Assembly: GCF_011682145.1 (NCBI RefSeq)
Contig: NZ_WHJH01000003.1
Coordinates: 124,001-188,000 of the forward strand
Direction: 5' to 3'
From: Massilia mucilaginosa
GTDB lineage: Bacteria > Pseudomonadota > Gammaproteobacteria > Burkholderiales > Burkholderiaceae_D
DNA length: 64,000 nt
A program made the translations under genes and the position numbers. A model generated the notes under the pieces. The model had not been told where the DNA came from and ran no database searches. It saw only the letters and a program-made list of their open reading frames with translations. Below are positions 56,157-64,000 of this stretch, in pieces (within the stretch, counting starts at the first letter, position 1; every line of letters begins with the position of its first letter).

Positions 56157-56254
56157 AGGGTTCGCCTTGAAGTTCCAGAAGTCGATCAGCGTAATCAATT
56201 GCGAATCGATATACTAGACCGACAACATCAATCTGTAATTCCAAAAATGACATC

Positions 56255-57142
56255 ATGATGCTCGACGATCTGTCCCTGTTCGTCGCCATCGTCGAGGCAG
56301 GCAGCCTGGCGACGGCGGCCGGCGCCATGCAACTGCCGGCCGCGACGGTGACGCGGCGATTGCAGGCGCTGGAGCGTGCGCTCGGTTACAAATTGCTCAA
56401 CCGCAGTGCGCGCCGCATGCAGCTCACGGCCGAAGGTGCGCAATACTACGAACAGTGCCGCCCGCTGATCCATGCGCTGCGCCAGGCCACCCAGCGCCTC
56501 GATGCCACCCTGGGCGCCATTTCCGGCAATATTCGCGTGCTCGCTCCCGTGCATCTGGCGCAGGGCTACTTCCGGCAGGCGTGGTCGGGCTTCCTGCGGT
56601 CCTATCCCGAGGTGACGCTCGAGGTGGAGATGTCGAACGAGCTTGTCGACGTGGTCGGCAGCGGCGCCGACCTGGCGATCCGCGTGGGCGAGCAGCAAGA
56701 TTCCAGCCTGAACCAGAAACTCCTCGCCAGCACCGACCTGATGCTGGTCGCCTCGCCGGCCTACCTGCGGGCGGCCGGCGTGCCGCACACGCCAGGCGAG
56801 CTGGAAGCGCATGCGCGCATCGTCGGCCGTCCGCTCACGCGCTGGAAACTGCGCGATCCGGCCGACAGCCTGGAGGTCGTGGTGCAGGGCGCGCCGCGCT
56901 TCCAGGCCAACCAGATGGACCTGGCGCTGTCGATGACGCTCGACGGCCTGGGCATCATGCTATGCCCCGGCACCATGGGCCGCCAACACGTGGCCGCCGG
57001 CGCGCTGGTGGTGGTCCTGCCCGGCTGGAGCACCGAGCGGCGTCACATTTATGCGGCCTGGTCGCAGCAGCGCTACCTGCCGGCGCGGGTGCGCGCCTTG
57101 CTCGATCACCTGAGCGAGTTTTGCGCCATCCATCCGCTGTGA
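56255..57142 (+). CDS. LysR-family transcriptional regulator
   Basis: A 295-residue regulator with the N-terminal winged helix ('LSLFVAIVEAGSLATAAGAM', 'ATVTRRLQALERALGYKLLN') and a C-terminal LysR substrate domain ('VEMSNELVDVVGSGADLAIR'). It belongs to the CrgA/PA-like branch that often controls divergent neighbours; the DUF2798 gene is the obvious target. Effector unknown. An in-frame ATG one codon later is equally plausible. Confidence 0.9.
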   Translation: MMLDDLSLFVAIVEAGSLATAAGAMQLPAATVTRRLQALERALGYKLLNRSARRMQLTAEGAQYYEQCRPLIHALRQATQRLDATLGAISGNIRVLAPVHLAQGYFRQAWSGFLRSYPEVTLEVEMSNELVDVVGSGADLAIRVGEQQDSSLNQKLLASTDLMLVASPAYLRAAGVPHTPGELEAHARIVGRPLTRWKLRDPADSLEVVVQGAPRFQANQMDLALSMTLDGLGIMLCPGTMGRQHVAAGALVVVLPGWSTERRHIYAAWSQQRYLPARVRALLDHLSEFCAIHPL

Positions 57143-57210
57143 GCGCCCAGCGAGCGCGCACGATAGGCTTCCTTCTGAAGAACATTCACCGAAGGGGTTA
57201 GAATGTTCCC

Positions 57211-58023
57211 ATGAAGATTCGTGTCGCTACCTATAATATCCACAAAGGCGTGTCCTCCATCCGGAGCACACCACGCGTGCTGGCCCTGAAGAAGGCGATT
57301 GCCCAATTCGATGCGGAGGTCGTGTTCCTGCAGGAAGTGCAGGGCAAGCACGACCGCAACTCGGCCAAGTTCGGCGACGAGAGCCGCGGACACCGCCATT
57401 GGCCCGAGCGTGCCCAGCACGAATATTTCGCGGGCGACTCGCATCATTCTGCCTACGGCATGAACGCCGTCTACGATCACGGTCACCACGGCAACGCCTT
57501 GCTGTCGGCCTACCCGATCGGCGGCACGCACAACCATGACGTGTCGGACCATGCCTATGAACAGCGCGGTATCCTGCATTGCATCCTCGACACGCCCAAA
57601 TGCCAGGTGCACTGCTACGTGGTCCACCTGGGGCTGTTCGAATCGGGACGCGGACGGCAGACCCAGGCGCTGATCGACTGCGTCAAGGCCTCGGCGCCGA
57701 ATGGCGAGCCGGTCATCATCGCGGGCGACTTCAACGACTGGCGCAACACCCTCAGCGACAAGCTGCGCAATGAACTGGGCGTGGTCGAAGTGTTCGACGA
57801 ACTCGGTGCGCGTTCGCGCCTGGGCGACCTGGTGCGCAGCTTTTCGGGACGCGAAAAAGCGGTCACGCCGGCGCGCACCTTTCCCGCCGCGCTGCCGTTT
57901 TTCCGCCTCGATCGCATCTATGTGCGCGGCTTCAAGGTGGACGCGGCCGAGGTCTTGCATGGTACCTTATGGGCGAAATTATCCGATCACGCCCCGATTG
58001 TGGCCAATCTCAAGCTGGCCTGA
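57211..58023 (+). CDS. endonuclease/exonuclease/phosphatase-family protein
   Basis: A 270-residue EEP-fold phosphodiesterase. Metal and catalytic motifs: 'VATYNIHKGVSS', 'VFLQEVQGKH', 'VHLGLFESGRGRQ', 'IIAGDFNDW' and 'KLSDHAPIVA'. It lies directly upstream of a cardiolipin synthase gene with a 25-bp gap, an arrangement seen for ClsB and its YbhP-like partner in E. coli. Substrate is unknown; nuclease or phospholipid-related activity is possible. Confidence 0.88.
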   Translation: MKIRVATYNIHKGVSSIRSTPRVLALKKAIAQFDAEVVFLQEVQGKHDRNSAKFGDESRGHRHWPERAQHEYFAGDSHHSAYGMNAVYDHGHHGNALLSAYPIGGTHNHDVSDHAYEQRGILHCILDTPKCQVHCYVVHLGLFESGRGRQTQALIDCVKASAPNGEPVIIAGDFNDWRNTLSDKLRNELGVVEVFDELGARSRLGDLVRSFSGREKAVTPARTFPAALPFFRLDRIYVRGFKVDAAEVLHGTLWAKLSDHAPIVANLKLA

Positions 58024-58048
58024 GGCTCTGCAACCAACCTGAAGCACT

Positions 58049-59209
58049 ATGCGCTCGGTCCATTACACCGCCCACAACGACATCGCCCTGCTCGAAACCG
58101 GACTGGCATTCTTCCCCGCGTTGATTGCGGCAATTGATGCGGCGCAGTACGACATTTACTTCGAAACCTATATTTTTGCGGACGATGCCACCGGCCGCTC
58201 GGTGGCGGACGCCCTGTGCCGCGCCGGGCAGCGCGGCGTCAAGGTGCGCGTGGTCACCGACTGGTGGGGCACCGGGCACGCGCAGTCGACCCGCCTCGGC
58301 ATCGCCTTTGCCGCCGCCAACGTGCGTTTTCGCGCCTTCAATGCCTGGTTCAAGCGCGGCGTGGCCCGCACCCACCGCAAGATCGTCGTGGTCGACCGCG
58401 AAGTGGCGTTTGTGGGCGGCATCAACGTCAACGACGACTGGTTTTGCGATTACGATCCGGGCAAGCGCCTGCCGGCGCCGCGCTGGGACTTTGCGGTGCA
58501 GGTGCGCGGCCCGCTGGTGGCCGCCATCCACCACGAAATGCAGACCCAATGGGCGCGCGTGGGCCATCTGGGCCTGATGAAGCGGATCGGCCTGTTCCGC
58601 GAAATGCGCAAGGACCAGTCGCTCGAAGGCGACAAGCCGATGCAGGCCGCCTTCGTGGTGCGCGACAGCTTGCGCAACCGCCACACCATCCAGCGCGCTT
58701 ACCTGCATGCCATCGGCCACGCCAAGAAAAGCGTGCTGCTGGTCAATCCCTACTTTGCCCCCGGACATAAATTCCGCAAGGCGCTGGCCATCGCGGCCGA
58801 GCGCGGGGTCGAGGTGAAGTTGCTGATCGGCGTGGGCGAAATCAAGCTGCAAGACATGGTGGCGCGCTCGTTTTATCCGAAACTGCTCGACAGCGGGGTC
58901 GAAGTCTACGAATACCGCAAGACCCAGCTGCACGCCAAGGTAGCGGTGGTGGACGACGACTGGTCGACGGTCGGGTCGAGCAATTGCGATGGCTTGTCCT
59001 TGTTCTTGAACCAGGAAGCCAATGTGGTCGTCAAAGACCATGAATTCGCCCGCTCGATGCGCGAACACATCCGGCGCGGGATTGCGGACGGCGTCATGAT
59101 TTGCCGGGAAGATTTTGAACACGTGGGATGGGTACGGCGCAGCGGTTACGAGGTGGCGTATTTCTTCTATAAAATGGCGATGCGGATTTTCGCTATAGGA
59201 TATGCCTGA
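58049..59209 (+). CDS. clsB: cardiolipin synthase B-like phospholipase D family protein
   Basis: A 386-residue protein with two HKD motifs: H109-K111-D116 ('THRKIVVVDREVAFVGGIN') and H295-K297-D302 ('LHAKVAVVDDDWSTVGSSN'). It has no N-terminal transmembrane pair, as in ClsB (YbhO). It transfers phosphatidyl groups to make cardiolipin, or possibly phosphatidylglycerol, at the inner membrane. It follows the EEP-family gene and its stop overlaps the S4 gene start (TGATG). Confidence 0.88.
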   Translation: MRSVHYTAHNDIALLETGLAFFPALIAAIDAAQYDIYFETYIFADDATGRSVADALCRAGQRGVKVRVVTDWWGTGHAQSTRLGIAFAAANVRFRAFNAWFKRGVARTHRKIVVVDREVAFVGGINVNDDWFCDYDPGKRLPAPRWDFAVQVRGPLVAAIHHEMQTQWARVGHLGLMKRIGLFREMRKDQSLEGDKPMQAAFVVRDSLRNRHTIQRAYLHAIGHAKKSVLLVNPYFAPGHKFRKALAIAAERGVEVKLLIGVGEIKLQDMVARSFYPKLLDSGVEVYEYRKTQLHAKVAVVDDDWSTVGSSNCDGLSLFLNQEANVVVKDHEFARSMREHIRRGIADGVMICREDFEHVGWVRRSGYEVAYFFYKMAMRIFAIGYA

Positions 59210-59583
59210 TGGACAATGTACGAATAGATAAATGGTTATGGGCGGCGCGTTTCTTCAAGACGCGTTCGCTGGCGACGGACGCGGTCGATACGGGCAAGGT
59301 GCGCCTAGACGGCGAGCGCATCAAGCCGGCGCGCACGGTCAAGCTGGAGGACAAGCTCGCCATCGACAATGGCGCCGAGACGTGGGAAGTGCGGGTCCTG
59401 CGCATTTCGGACGTGCGCGGCGGTGCGCCGGTCGCGCGCACCTTGTACGAAGAGACGCAAGAGAGCGTGAGCAAGCGCGAGAACGATGCCGAGGCACGCA
59501 AGCTGTACCGCGAGCCGGGGACCACCATCAAGGGCCGGCCGACCAAGCGCGACCGGCGCGCGATCAGCAAGGCGGGGGAGTAG
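59209..59583 (+). CDS. hslR: S4-domain RNA-binding protein, Hsp15-like
   Basis: A 124-residue protein with an N-terminal S4 domain ('VRIDKWLWAARFFKTRSLA', 'GKVRLDGERIKPARTVK') and a basic C-terminus ('RPTKRDRRAIS'). Hsp15 recognises 50S subunits carrying stalled nascent chains and helps recycle them. Coupled to the cardiolipin synthase gene by a 1-nt overlap. Confidence 0.9.
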   Translation: MDNVRIDKWLWAARFFKTRSLATDAVDTGKVRLDGERIKPARTVKLEDKLAIDNGAETWEVRVLRISDVRGGAPVARTLYEETQESVSKRENDAEARKLYREPGTTIKGRPTKRDRRAISKAGE

Positions 59584-59617
59584 CCAGCCTTGTCGCCGCC
59601 GGCGGCGTCCCGTGCAA

Positions 59618-59639
59618 GCGGGACCGCATGCGGTCCCGC
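59618..59639. terminator. perfect 22-bp palindrome between convergent genes
   Basis: Arms GCGGGACCGCA / TGCGGTCCCGC (59618-59639) without a loop. The upstream GTCCCG-TGCAAG-CGGGAC (59607-59622) forms an alternative hairpin that shares bases with it. Position between hslR and the minus-strand crystallin-like gene suggests a bidirectional terminator or REP element. Confidence 0.55.
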
Positions 59640-59680
59640 CATCCCCGGAGCGCAGCCTCGCGGCCGTCACCGGGTGTGTG

Positions 59681-60325
59681 CTATTTCCAGGTAAACGAGA
59701 AGACGTTTCCGTTCTGCGTATAGCTCAGGCTGGCCGACTCGTATTCAGGGATGTTCCTTGCATGAGGCGCGCCATCCTTCCAATAGAAGTGAAGCGAGCC
59801 GTTCGGGGATTCATATTCGCCGTTCGGTTTCCTGACGAAGATTGCGGTGACGATGGGCTTGGTGTCGATATCGCTCTCTTTCATCGTGGCGAATGCGCGC
59901 GGGATGTTCGGATCGGCTCCCTCCTCCGGTTCGGGGTTCGGTTGGATGACCGAGCCGAAGCCTGCGCTTTGAAGCGTCATGCTACGGCCCTGGCCGGTGC
60001 CGTCGCGGAACTCGAATAACAGGGCGTGCTGTCCGACTTTATTGAGCACGATAAAGGCGCTCATGCCGTCGATATCGATATTGCCCGTGTCGGCAGTCAG
60101 CTCTTTCGATGGGCTCCCGAAATTCGCACGATAGAACGCCACGACTTTGCATGCGGAGCCGACTTTCACTGAATTCAATTTGTCATTGAGGGGGCGGTAG
60201 CTGCGATAAATATCTACTTGTGCACCAAGCGTGGACAGATAAGCCTTGCCGTCAAAATTCCGGCCCTCGTAGAAAATAACCTGGTCGGGGCCGGGGGAAG
60301 TGAGCGTAGTTTCTGTCAATGACAT
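59681..60325 (-). CDS. beta/gamma-crystallin-like protein of unknown function
   Basis: A 214-residue protein without signal peptide. The N-terminal ~90 residues resemble paired Greek-key motifs: 'VIFYEGRNFDGKAYLSTLG', 'PLNDKLNSVKVGSACKVVAF', then 'YRANFGS'. 'ND-K-L-N-S' approximates the crystallin calcium site (N/D)(N/D)xx(S/T)S, with Asn in place of Ser/Thr. The C-terminal half is unrecognised ('SPNGSLHFYWKDG', 'YTQNGNVFSFTW'). Many bacterial crystallin-like proteins bind calcium or resist stress. It stands alone, followed upstream by 600 bp without genes. Confidence 0.65.
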   Translation of the reverse strand: MSLTETTLTSPGPDQVIFYEGRNFDGKAYLSTLGAQVDIYRSYRPLNDKLNSVKVGSACKVVAFYRANFGSPSKELTADTGNIDIDGMSAFIVLNKVGQHALLFEFRDGTGQGRSMTLQSAGFGSVIQPNPEPEEGADPNIPRAFATMKESDIDTKPIVTAIFVRKPNGEYESPNGSLHFYWKDGAPHARNIPEYESASLSYTQNGNVFSFTWK

Positions 60326-60926
60326 AGTTTATCCTTGATAAAGTAACTTCATTTACCCTGTTTGCTCACCATGCGCCTTAGGGGCGACGCGCACGGTGCG
60401 GCGGCGTGATGTCCTTGTCCATCGCAACATTGCCAACAAAAAACCGACTCGGTCCGTCGGCTTGAAGCGTCGTTGGTGACATTTTGGCAAGCCCTGCGAA
60501 TATTGCTTTGTGTGCAATATTACCCCTAATCCAATGGCGAAAAACCATCACAATGACGAGCTATCGCTGTCTGGCGAAGCTGTGCTTTGAACGTAGGCGC
60601 GGAGGCAGGTCGACTGCGCCGCTGGTTAGGACAATCCCGCTGGCTTGGGTCCGTCCGGTTCCACCAGATTTTTGCCGCCAAGCTGCATGAAGTGCACGGT
60701 CGCGCAAAAAACGGCATGTCGCCTGCCTGCATTGACGGTCGGCAACGCGCACCAAGCGCCTGGAAAATTCGCAGTTTTGCTGCATCGCAGCAATAGACCC
60801 CCACCTCTAAGTTCCCGTTTGACATTTGCTTTGTAGTGGATAATAGTACGAGCGTTCGGATTTATATTCAGCGGGTCGCATTTTTAACTACCAACGGGAC
60901 CATCTATTAACACTTCAGTCAAATTC
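60326..60926. other. 601-bp gene-free region
   Basis: No frame here has a credible start, motif or codon pattern. It must hold the promoters of the two divergent neighbours. On the plus strand TTGACA (60819-60824) precedes GATAAT (60839-60844) by a short 14-bp spacer, so a promoter for the TetR gene is only tentative. A+T content rises from 60800 to 60900. Confidence 0.45.
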
Positions 60927-61544
60927 ATGCGCAAGGGCGAGCTCACGCGGGCCGCCATCCTCGACGTCGCGCTCGACCTCGCCAGCCGCGACGGTCTCGA
61001 AGGGCTGACGATCGGTTTGCTCGCGGACAAAATGAACATGAGCAAGTCCGGCGTGTTCGCGCACTTCGGTTCGCGTGAAGACTTGCAGATGGAAGTGCTC
61101 AAGCTGTATCACCACCGGTTCGAGCAGGAAGTGTTTTTCCCGAGCGTCAAGGAGCCGCGCGGCATTTCGCGCCTCAAGGCCATGAATGCCCGCTGGATCA
61201 AGCGCGTCAGCGTCGAAATCGCTTCCGGCTGCATCTATATCAGCGGCGCGGTCGAATACGACGACCGTCCCGGCCCGATTCGCGAAGAACTGGTGTCGAT
61301 GGTGCGTGCGTGGCAGGGAGCACTGCTAAGATGTGTGGAGCAGACCATCGAATGCGGCGACCTCAAGCCTGATACCGATGCCAACCAGATGGTCTACGAG
61401 ATGTACGGCCTGATTCTGGCGCTGCACCACGATGCGCGTTTCCTGCGTCGTCCGGGCAGCGTCGATCGCGCGCGCAGCGGCTTCGAGCGCCTGATCATGA
61501 ATTACCAGAATCCGTCCAGGAATCAACCGAATCAAGCGTCATAA
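60927..61544 (+). CDS. TetR-family regulator
   Basis: A 205-residue regulator. The N-terminal TetR helix-turn-helix reads 'AAILDVALDLASRDGLEGLT', 'LADKMNMSKSGVFAHFGSRE'. The C-terminal ligand domain ('SGCIYISGAVEYDDRPGP') resembles regulators of fatty-acid degradation operons. It lies 103 bp upstream of an acyl-CoA dehydrogenase gene on the same strand and probably controls it, with an acyl-CoA as likely ligand (inference). The tail 'NPSRNQPNQAS' is encoded by the first of three CGAATCAA repeats and is unlikely to be structured. Confidence 0.85.
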   Translation: MRKGELTRAAILDVALDLASRDGLEGLTIGLLADKMNMSKSGVFAHFGSREDLQMEVLKLYHHRFEQEVFFPSVKEPRGISRLKAMNARWIKRVSVEIASGCIYISGAVEYDDRPGPIREELVSMVRAWQGALLRCVEQTIECGDLKPDTDANQMVYEMYGLILALHHDARFLRRPGSVDRARSGFERLIMNYQNPSRNQPNQAS

Positions 61545-61572
61545 CCGAATCAAATCGCAGTAATCGAATCAA
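61528..61572. repeat. three spaced CGAATCAA direct repeats
   Basis: CGAATCAA occurs at 61528-61535, 61546-61553 and 61565-61572, i.e. every 18-19 bp, spanning the TetR stop codon and the leader of the acyl-CoA dehydrogenase gene. Near two-turn spacing places them on one DNA face, as in regulator binding arrays, or the region may be a slipped repeat. Confidence 0.6.
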
Positions 61573-61647
61573 GTACCGAGTCATCACCTTGCCGGGTCCA
61601 GCAGTCGCTGGCCTGGTCATCAACCATACGTTCGTCAGGAGAAAATC

Positions 61648-63438
61648 ATGGGTCAATACGTCGCGCCAATTCGGGATATGCAGTTCGTGCTGCACGAGTT
61701 CCTCAATGTATCCGACGAATTGAAGCAGTTGCCGAAATTCGAAGATGTCGACGCCGACATCATCAATCAGGTGCTGGAAGAGGGTGCCAAGTTCACGCAG
61801 GACGTGCTGTTCCCGCTGAACCACTCGGGCGACCGCGAAGGCTGCCACTATGATGCGGCGACCAAGTCGGTGACCACGCCAAAAGGCTTCAAGGAAGCCT
61901 ACAAGCAGTACGTCGAAGGCGGCTGGGCCGCGCTCGCGTGCGACCCGGAATACGGCGGCCAGGGCTTGCCGGTCGTGCTGAACAACTCGTTCTACGAAAT
62001 GCTCAACTCCTCCAACCAGGCCTGGTCGATGTACCCGGGCCTGTCGCACGGCGCCTACGAGTGCCTGCTGGAGCACGGCACCGAAGAACAGAAAAAAACC
62101 TATCTGCCGAAACTGGTCTCGGGCGAATGGACCGGCACCATGTGCCTGACCGAATCGCACTGCGGCACCGACCTGGGCATGCTGCGCTCCAAGGCGCTGC
62201 CGCAGGACGACGGTTCGTGGCTGATCACCGGCTCGAAGATCTTCATCTCGGCCGGCGAACATGACGTCGCCGAAAACATCCTGCACCTGGTGCTGGCCCG
62301 CGTGCCGGACGCACCGGAAGGCTCGAAAGGCATCTCGCTGTTCCTGGTACCGAAGTTCCTGCCGAACGCGGACGGCACTCTGGGCGAGCGCAATCCGATT
62401 TTCTGCGGCGCGATCGAAGAAAAGATGGGCATCCACGGTAACTCGACCTGCCAGATGAACCTGGACGGCGCCAAGGGCTGGATCATCGGCCAGCCGAACA
62501 AGGGCCTCAACGCCATGTTCGTGTTCATGAACGCGGCCCGCCTGGGCGTGGGCATGCAGTCGCTCGGCCTGACCGAAGTGGCGTACCAGAACGCGCTGGT
62601 GTATGCGAAGGACCGCATCCAGATGCGCAGCCTGTCGGGCGTCAAAGCCCCTGAAAAGCAAGCCGACCCGATCATCGTGCACGCCGACGTGCGCCGCATG
62701 CTGCTCACCGCCAAGGCCTACGCCGAAGGCGCGCGCGCATTCACGTCCTACGCCGCGCTGCAGATCGACCGCGAACTGCATCACCCTGACGAAGAAGTGC
62801 GCAAAGAAGCGGCCGACGAAGTCGCGCTGCTCACCCCAATCATCAAGGCCTTCATCACCGACAACGGCTGGATCGCGACCTCGGAAGCGATGCAGGTCTA
62901 CGGCGGCCACGGCTACATCTCCGAGTGGGGCATGGAGCAGTACGTGCGCGACGCCCGCATCAACCTGATTTACGAAGGCACCAACACGATCCAGTCGCTC
63001 GACCTGCTGGGCCGCAAGGTCCTGATGGACAACGGCGCCAAGCTGCGCAAGTTCGGCGAGAAGATCAAGAACTTCGTCGAAGAAAACGGCACCGACGAAG
63101 CGCTGTCGGAATTCGTCACGCCGCTGGGCGACCTGGGCGACAAGGTCACCAAGCTGACCATGGAAATCGGCATGAAGGCCTTCCAGAATCCGGATGAAGT
63201 GGGCGCGGCGGCGGTTCCTTACCTGCGCGTTGTCGGTCACCTGATCTACAGCTACTTCTTCGCGCAGATGGCGAAGATCGCGCTGGCCAAGGAAGACTCG
63301 GGCGACAACTTCTACAAAGCCAAGCTGGCGACCGCGCGTTTCTACTTCGCGCGCCTGCAGCCGGAAACCGCAATGCTGATCCGCCAGGCGCGTTCCGGCT
63401 CGGCCAACCTGATGGCGCTCGACGCCGACTTGTTCTAA
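61648..63438 (+). CDS. acyl-CoA dehydrogenase (long 596-residue type)
   Basis: Family features are 'CLTESHCGTDLGMLRSKA', 'ITGSKIFISAGEHD', 'GIHGNSTCQMNLDGAKGW' and 'QVYGGHGYISEWGMEQYVRD', followed by the catalytic-base region 'INLIYEGTNTIQSLDL'. The extended C-terminal helical domain ('FVTPLGDLGDKVTKLTMEIG') is typical of the ~600-residue FadE5/DmdC-like group. It catalyses the first, FAD-dependent step of fatty-acid beta-oxidation. The next gene, after a REP hairpin, is a 3-hydroxyacyl-CoA dehydrogenase, so the two form a beta-oxidation operon. ATG 61648 has AGGAGAA 7 nt upstream. Confidence 0.93.
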   Translation: MGQYVAPIRDMQFVLHEFLNVSDELKQLPKFEDVDADIINQVLEEGAKFTQDVLFPLNHSGDREGCHYDAATKSVTTPKGFKEAYKQYVEGGWAALACDPEYGGQGLPVVLNNSFYEMLNSSNQAWSMYPGLSHGAYECLLEHGTEEQKKTYLPKLVSGEWTGTMCLTESHCGTDLGMLRSKALPQDDGSWLITGSKIFISAGEHDVAENILHLVLARVPDAPEGSKGISLFLVPKFLPNADGTLGERNPIFCGAIEEKMGIHGNSTCQMNLDGAKGWIIGQPNKGLNAMFVFMNAARLGVGMQSLGLTEVAYQNALVYAKDRIQMRSLSGVKAPEKQADPIIVHADVRRMLLTAKAYAEGARAFTSYAALQIDRELHHPDEEVRKEAADEVALLTPIIKAFITDNGWIATSEAMQVYGGHGYISEWGMEQYVRDARINLIYEGTNTIQSLDLLGRKVLMDNGAKLRKFGEKIKNFVEENGTDEALSEFVTPLGDLGDKVTKLTMEIGMKAFQNPDEVGAAAVPYLRVVGHLIYSYFFAQMAKIALAKEDSGDNFYKAKLATARFYFARLQPETAMLIRQARSGSANLMALDADLF

Positions 63439-63462
63439 TACGCCAAGTGCTCCCCGCTCTCC

Positions 63463-63502
63463 CGTCGTCCCCGCCGAGTGCCACCTTGGTGCGGGGACGA
63501 CG
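63463..63502. repeat. REP-type hairpin between beta-oxidation genes
   Basis: Perfect 12-bp arms CGTCGTCCCCGC (63463-63474) and GCGGGGACGACG (63491-63502), 16-nt loop. Same core as the hairpins at 9709-9738 and 34138-34163. Within an operon it may modulate expression of the downstream gene. Confidence 0.75.
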
Positions 63503-63552
63503 CTAGTGGCAGCGGGATGCGCAGTCAGTACATTGAAAAACAAAGGAAAGCC

Positions 63553-64000
63553 ATGACCAATTTCATCGTTAAAAAAGTCGCCGTGCTCGGCGCCGGCGTG
63601 ATGGGTGCGCAGATCGCCGCCCACTGCGTCAACGCCAAGGTACCGGTCGTCCTGTTCGACCTGCCGGCCAAAGACGGCAACAAGAACGGCATCGTCCAGC
63701 GCGCCATCGACAACCTGAAAAAACTCAGCCCTGCGCCACTCGGCAACAAGGACGACGCTGCGCTGATCGAAATCGCCAACTACGAAGACAACCTCGAACT
63801 GCTGGCCGGCTGCGACCTGATTATCGAAGCCATCGCCGAGCGCATGGACTGGAAGCACGACCTGTACAAGAAGGTCGCACCGCACATCGCGCCGAACGCG
63901 ATCTTCGCTTCGAACACGTCGGGCCTGTCGATCACCACCCTGTCCGACGGCTTCGACGCCGAACTGAAAGCGCGCTTCTGCGGCGTGCACTTCTTCAACC
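63553..64000 (+). CDS. 3-hydroxyacyl-CoA dehydrogenase, N-terminal part
   Basis: Open from ATG 63553 to the right edge (149 codons). 'KKVAVLGAGVMGAQIAAHC' is the NAD-binding fold; 'CDLIIEAIAERMDWKHDLY' and 'IFASNTSGLSITTL' follow, as in the FadB/FadN dehydrogenase. It oxidises 3-hydroxyacyl-CoA to 3-ketoacyl-CoA in beta-oxidation. AAAGGAAAG lies 4 nt upstream of the start. No hydratase domain precedes the NAD fold, so this is the FadN-type order; the C-terminal part lies outside the window. Confidence 0.92.
   Translation, partial: MTNFIVKKVAVLGAGVMGAQIAAHCVNAKVPVVLFDLPAKDGNKNGIVQRAIDNLKKLSPAPLGNKDDAALIEIANYEDNLELLAGCDLIIEAIAERMDWKHDLYKKVAPHIAPNAIFASNTSGLSITTLSDGFDAELKARFCGVHFFN

Noticed and set aside
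60526-60825. Minus-strand frame of 99 residues in the 60.3-60.9 kb gap
   Set aside because: No ribosome site, no motif, cysteine/arginine-rich random-looking composition.

Overview
The window reads as a chromosomal segment of a high-GC betaproteobacterium of the Oxalobacteraceae (Massilia/Duganella/Telluria type). This rests on gene order and family membership: a ptsN-hprK-rapZ group, long-form QueF, and the string of DUF3683 flavoprotein, HIT and DUF971 genes together with ubiE, Tim44-like, ubiJ, ubiB, FmdB, DUF502, aspS and nudB. It is inferred by inspection, not by a database search. No rRNA, tRNA, CRISPR array or phage module was seen.

Layout. 1-1.2 kb: end of a CoA hydrolase, then two tandem copies of a small unknown gene, the second broken by a 14-bp tandem repeat. 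1.2-5.4 kb: a BlaI-type repressor, an M56-M23 double metallopeptidase and a TonB receptor. 5.4-8.4 kb: rapZ, hprK and ptsN on the minus strand, interrupted by a MITE-like hairpin and a 101-bp tandem duplication of the hprK 3' end. 8.8-12 kb: queF, ilvA and a YqaA-type membrane protein. 12-16.2 kb: a second TonB receptor divergent from a LytS/LytTR two-component pair. 16.4-21.3 kb: a giant flavin/Fe-S dehydrogenase, HIT protein and DUF971 protein in an overlapping operon.

21.3-25.4 kb is accessory DNA. It holds a lower-GC two-gene cassette (a DisA/DACNV-like nucleotide-sensor protein plus an unrecognised helical protein), followed by a diverged second 3' end of the DUF971 gene, a protease remnant and an uncharacterised membrane-anchored protein. 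25.5-35.7 kb is a complete glycerol module: glpR, glpD, a GlpSTPQUV-type ABC importer and glpK. Glycerol is imported by the ABC system, phosphorylated by GlpK, oxidised by GlpD, and the locus is probably repressed by GlpR. 35.7-44.7 kb returns to the housekeeping string with ubiquinone genes (ubiE, ubiJ, ubiB), a methyltransferase, a lipoprotein PPIase, FmdB, DUF502, aspS and nudB.

44.7-53.8 kb: two giant paralogous RTX calcium-binding proteins (9 and 6 modules) with homologous upstream regions, separated by an EpsC-like serine acetyltransferase. 53.8-54.5 kb: a decayed sulfonate-type ABC operon. 54.5-60.3 kb: several unknown small proteins, a LysR regulator, an EEP-family phosphodiesterase, ClsB-like cardiolipin synthase, an Hsp15-like S4 protein and a beta/gamma-crystallin-like protein. 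60.9-64 kb: a TetR regulator, an acyl-CoA dehydrogenase and the start of a 3-hydroxyacyl-CoA dehydrogenase, i.e. a fatty-acid beta-oxidation operon running off the edge.

The strongest candidate for something undescribed is the 21.4-23.8 kb cassette. Secondary candidates are the 119-nt symmetrical hairpin between glpD and the importer, the M56-M23 sensor with its operator, and the RTX pair.
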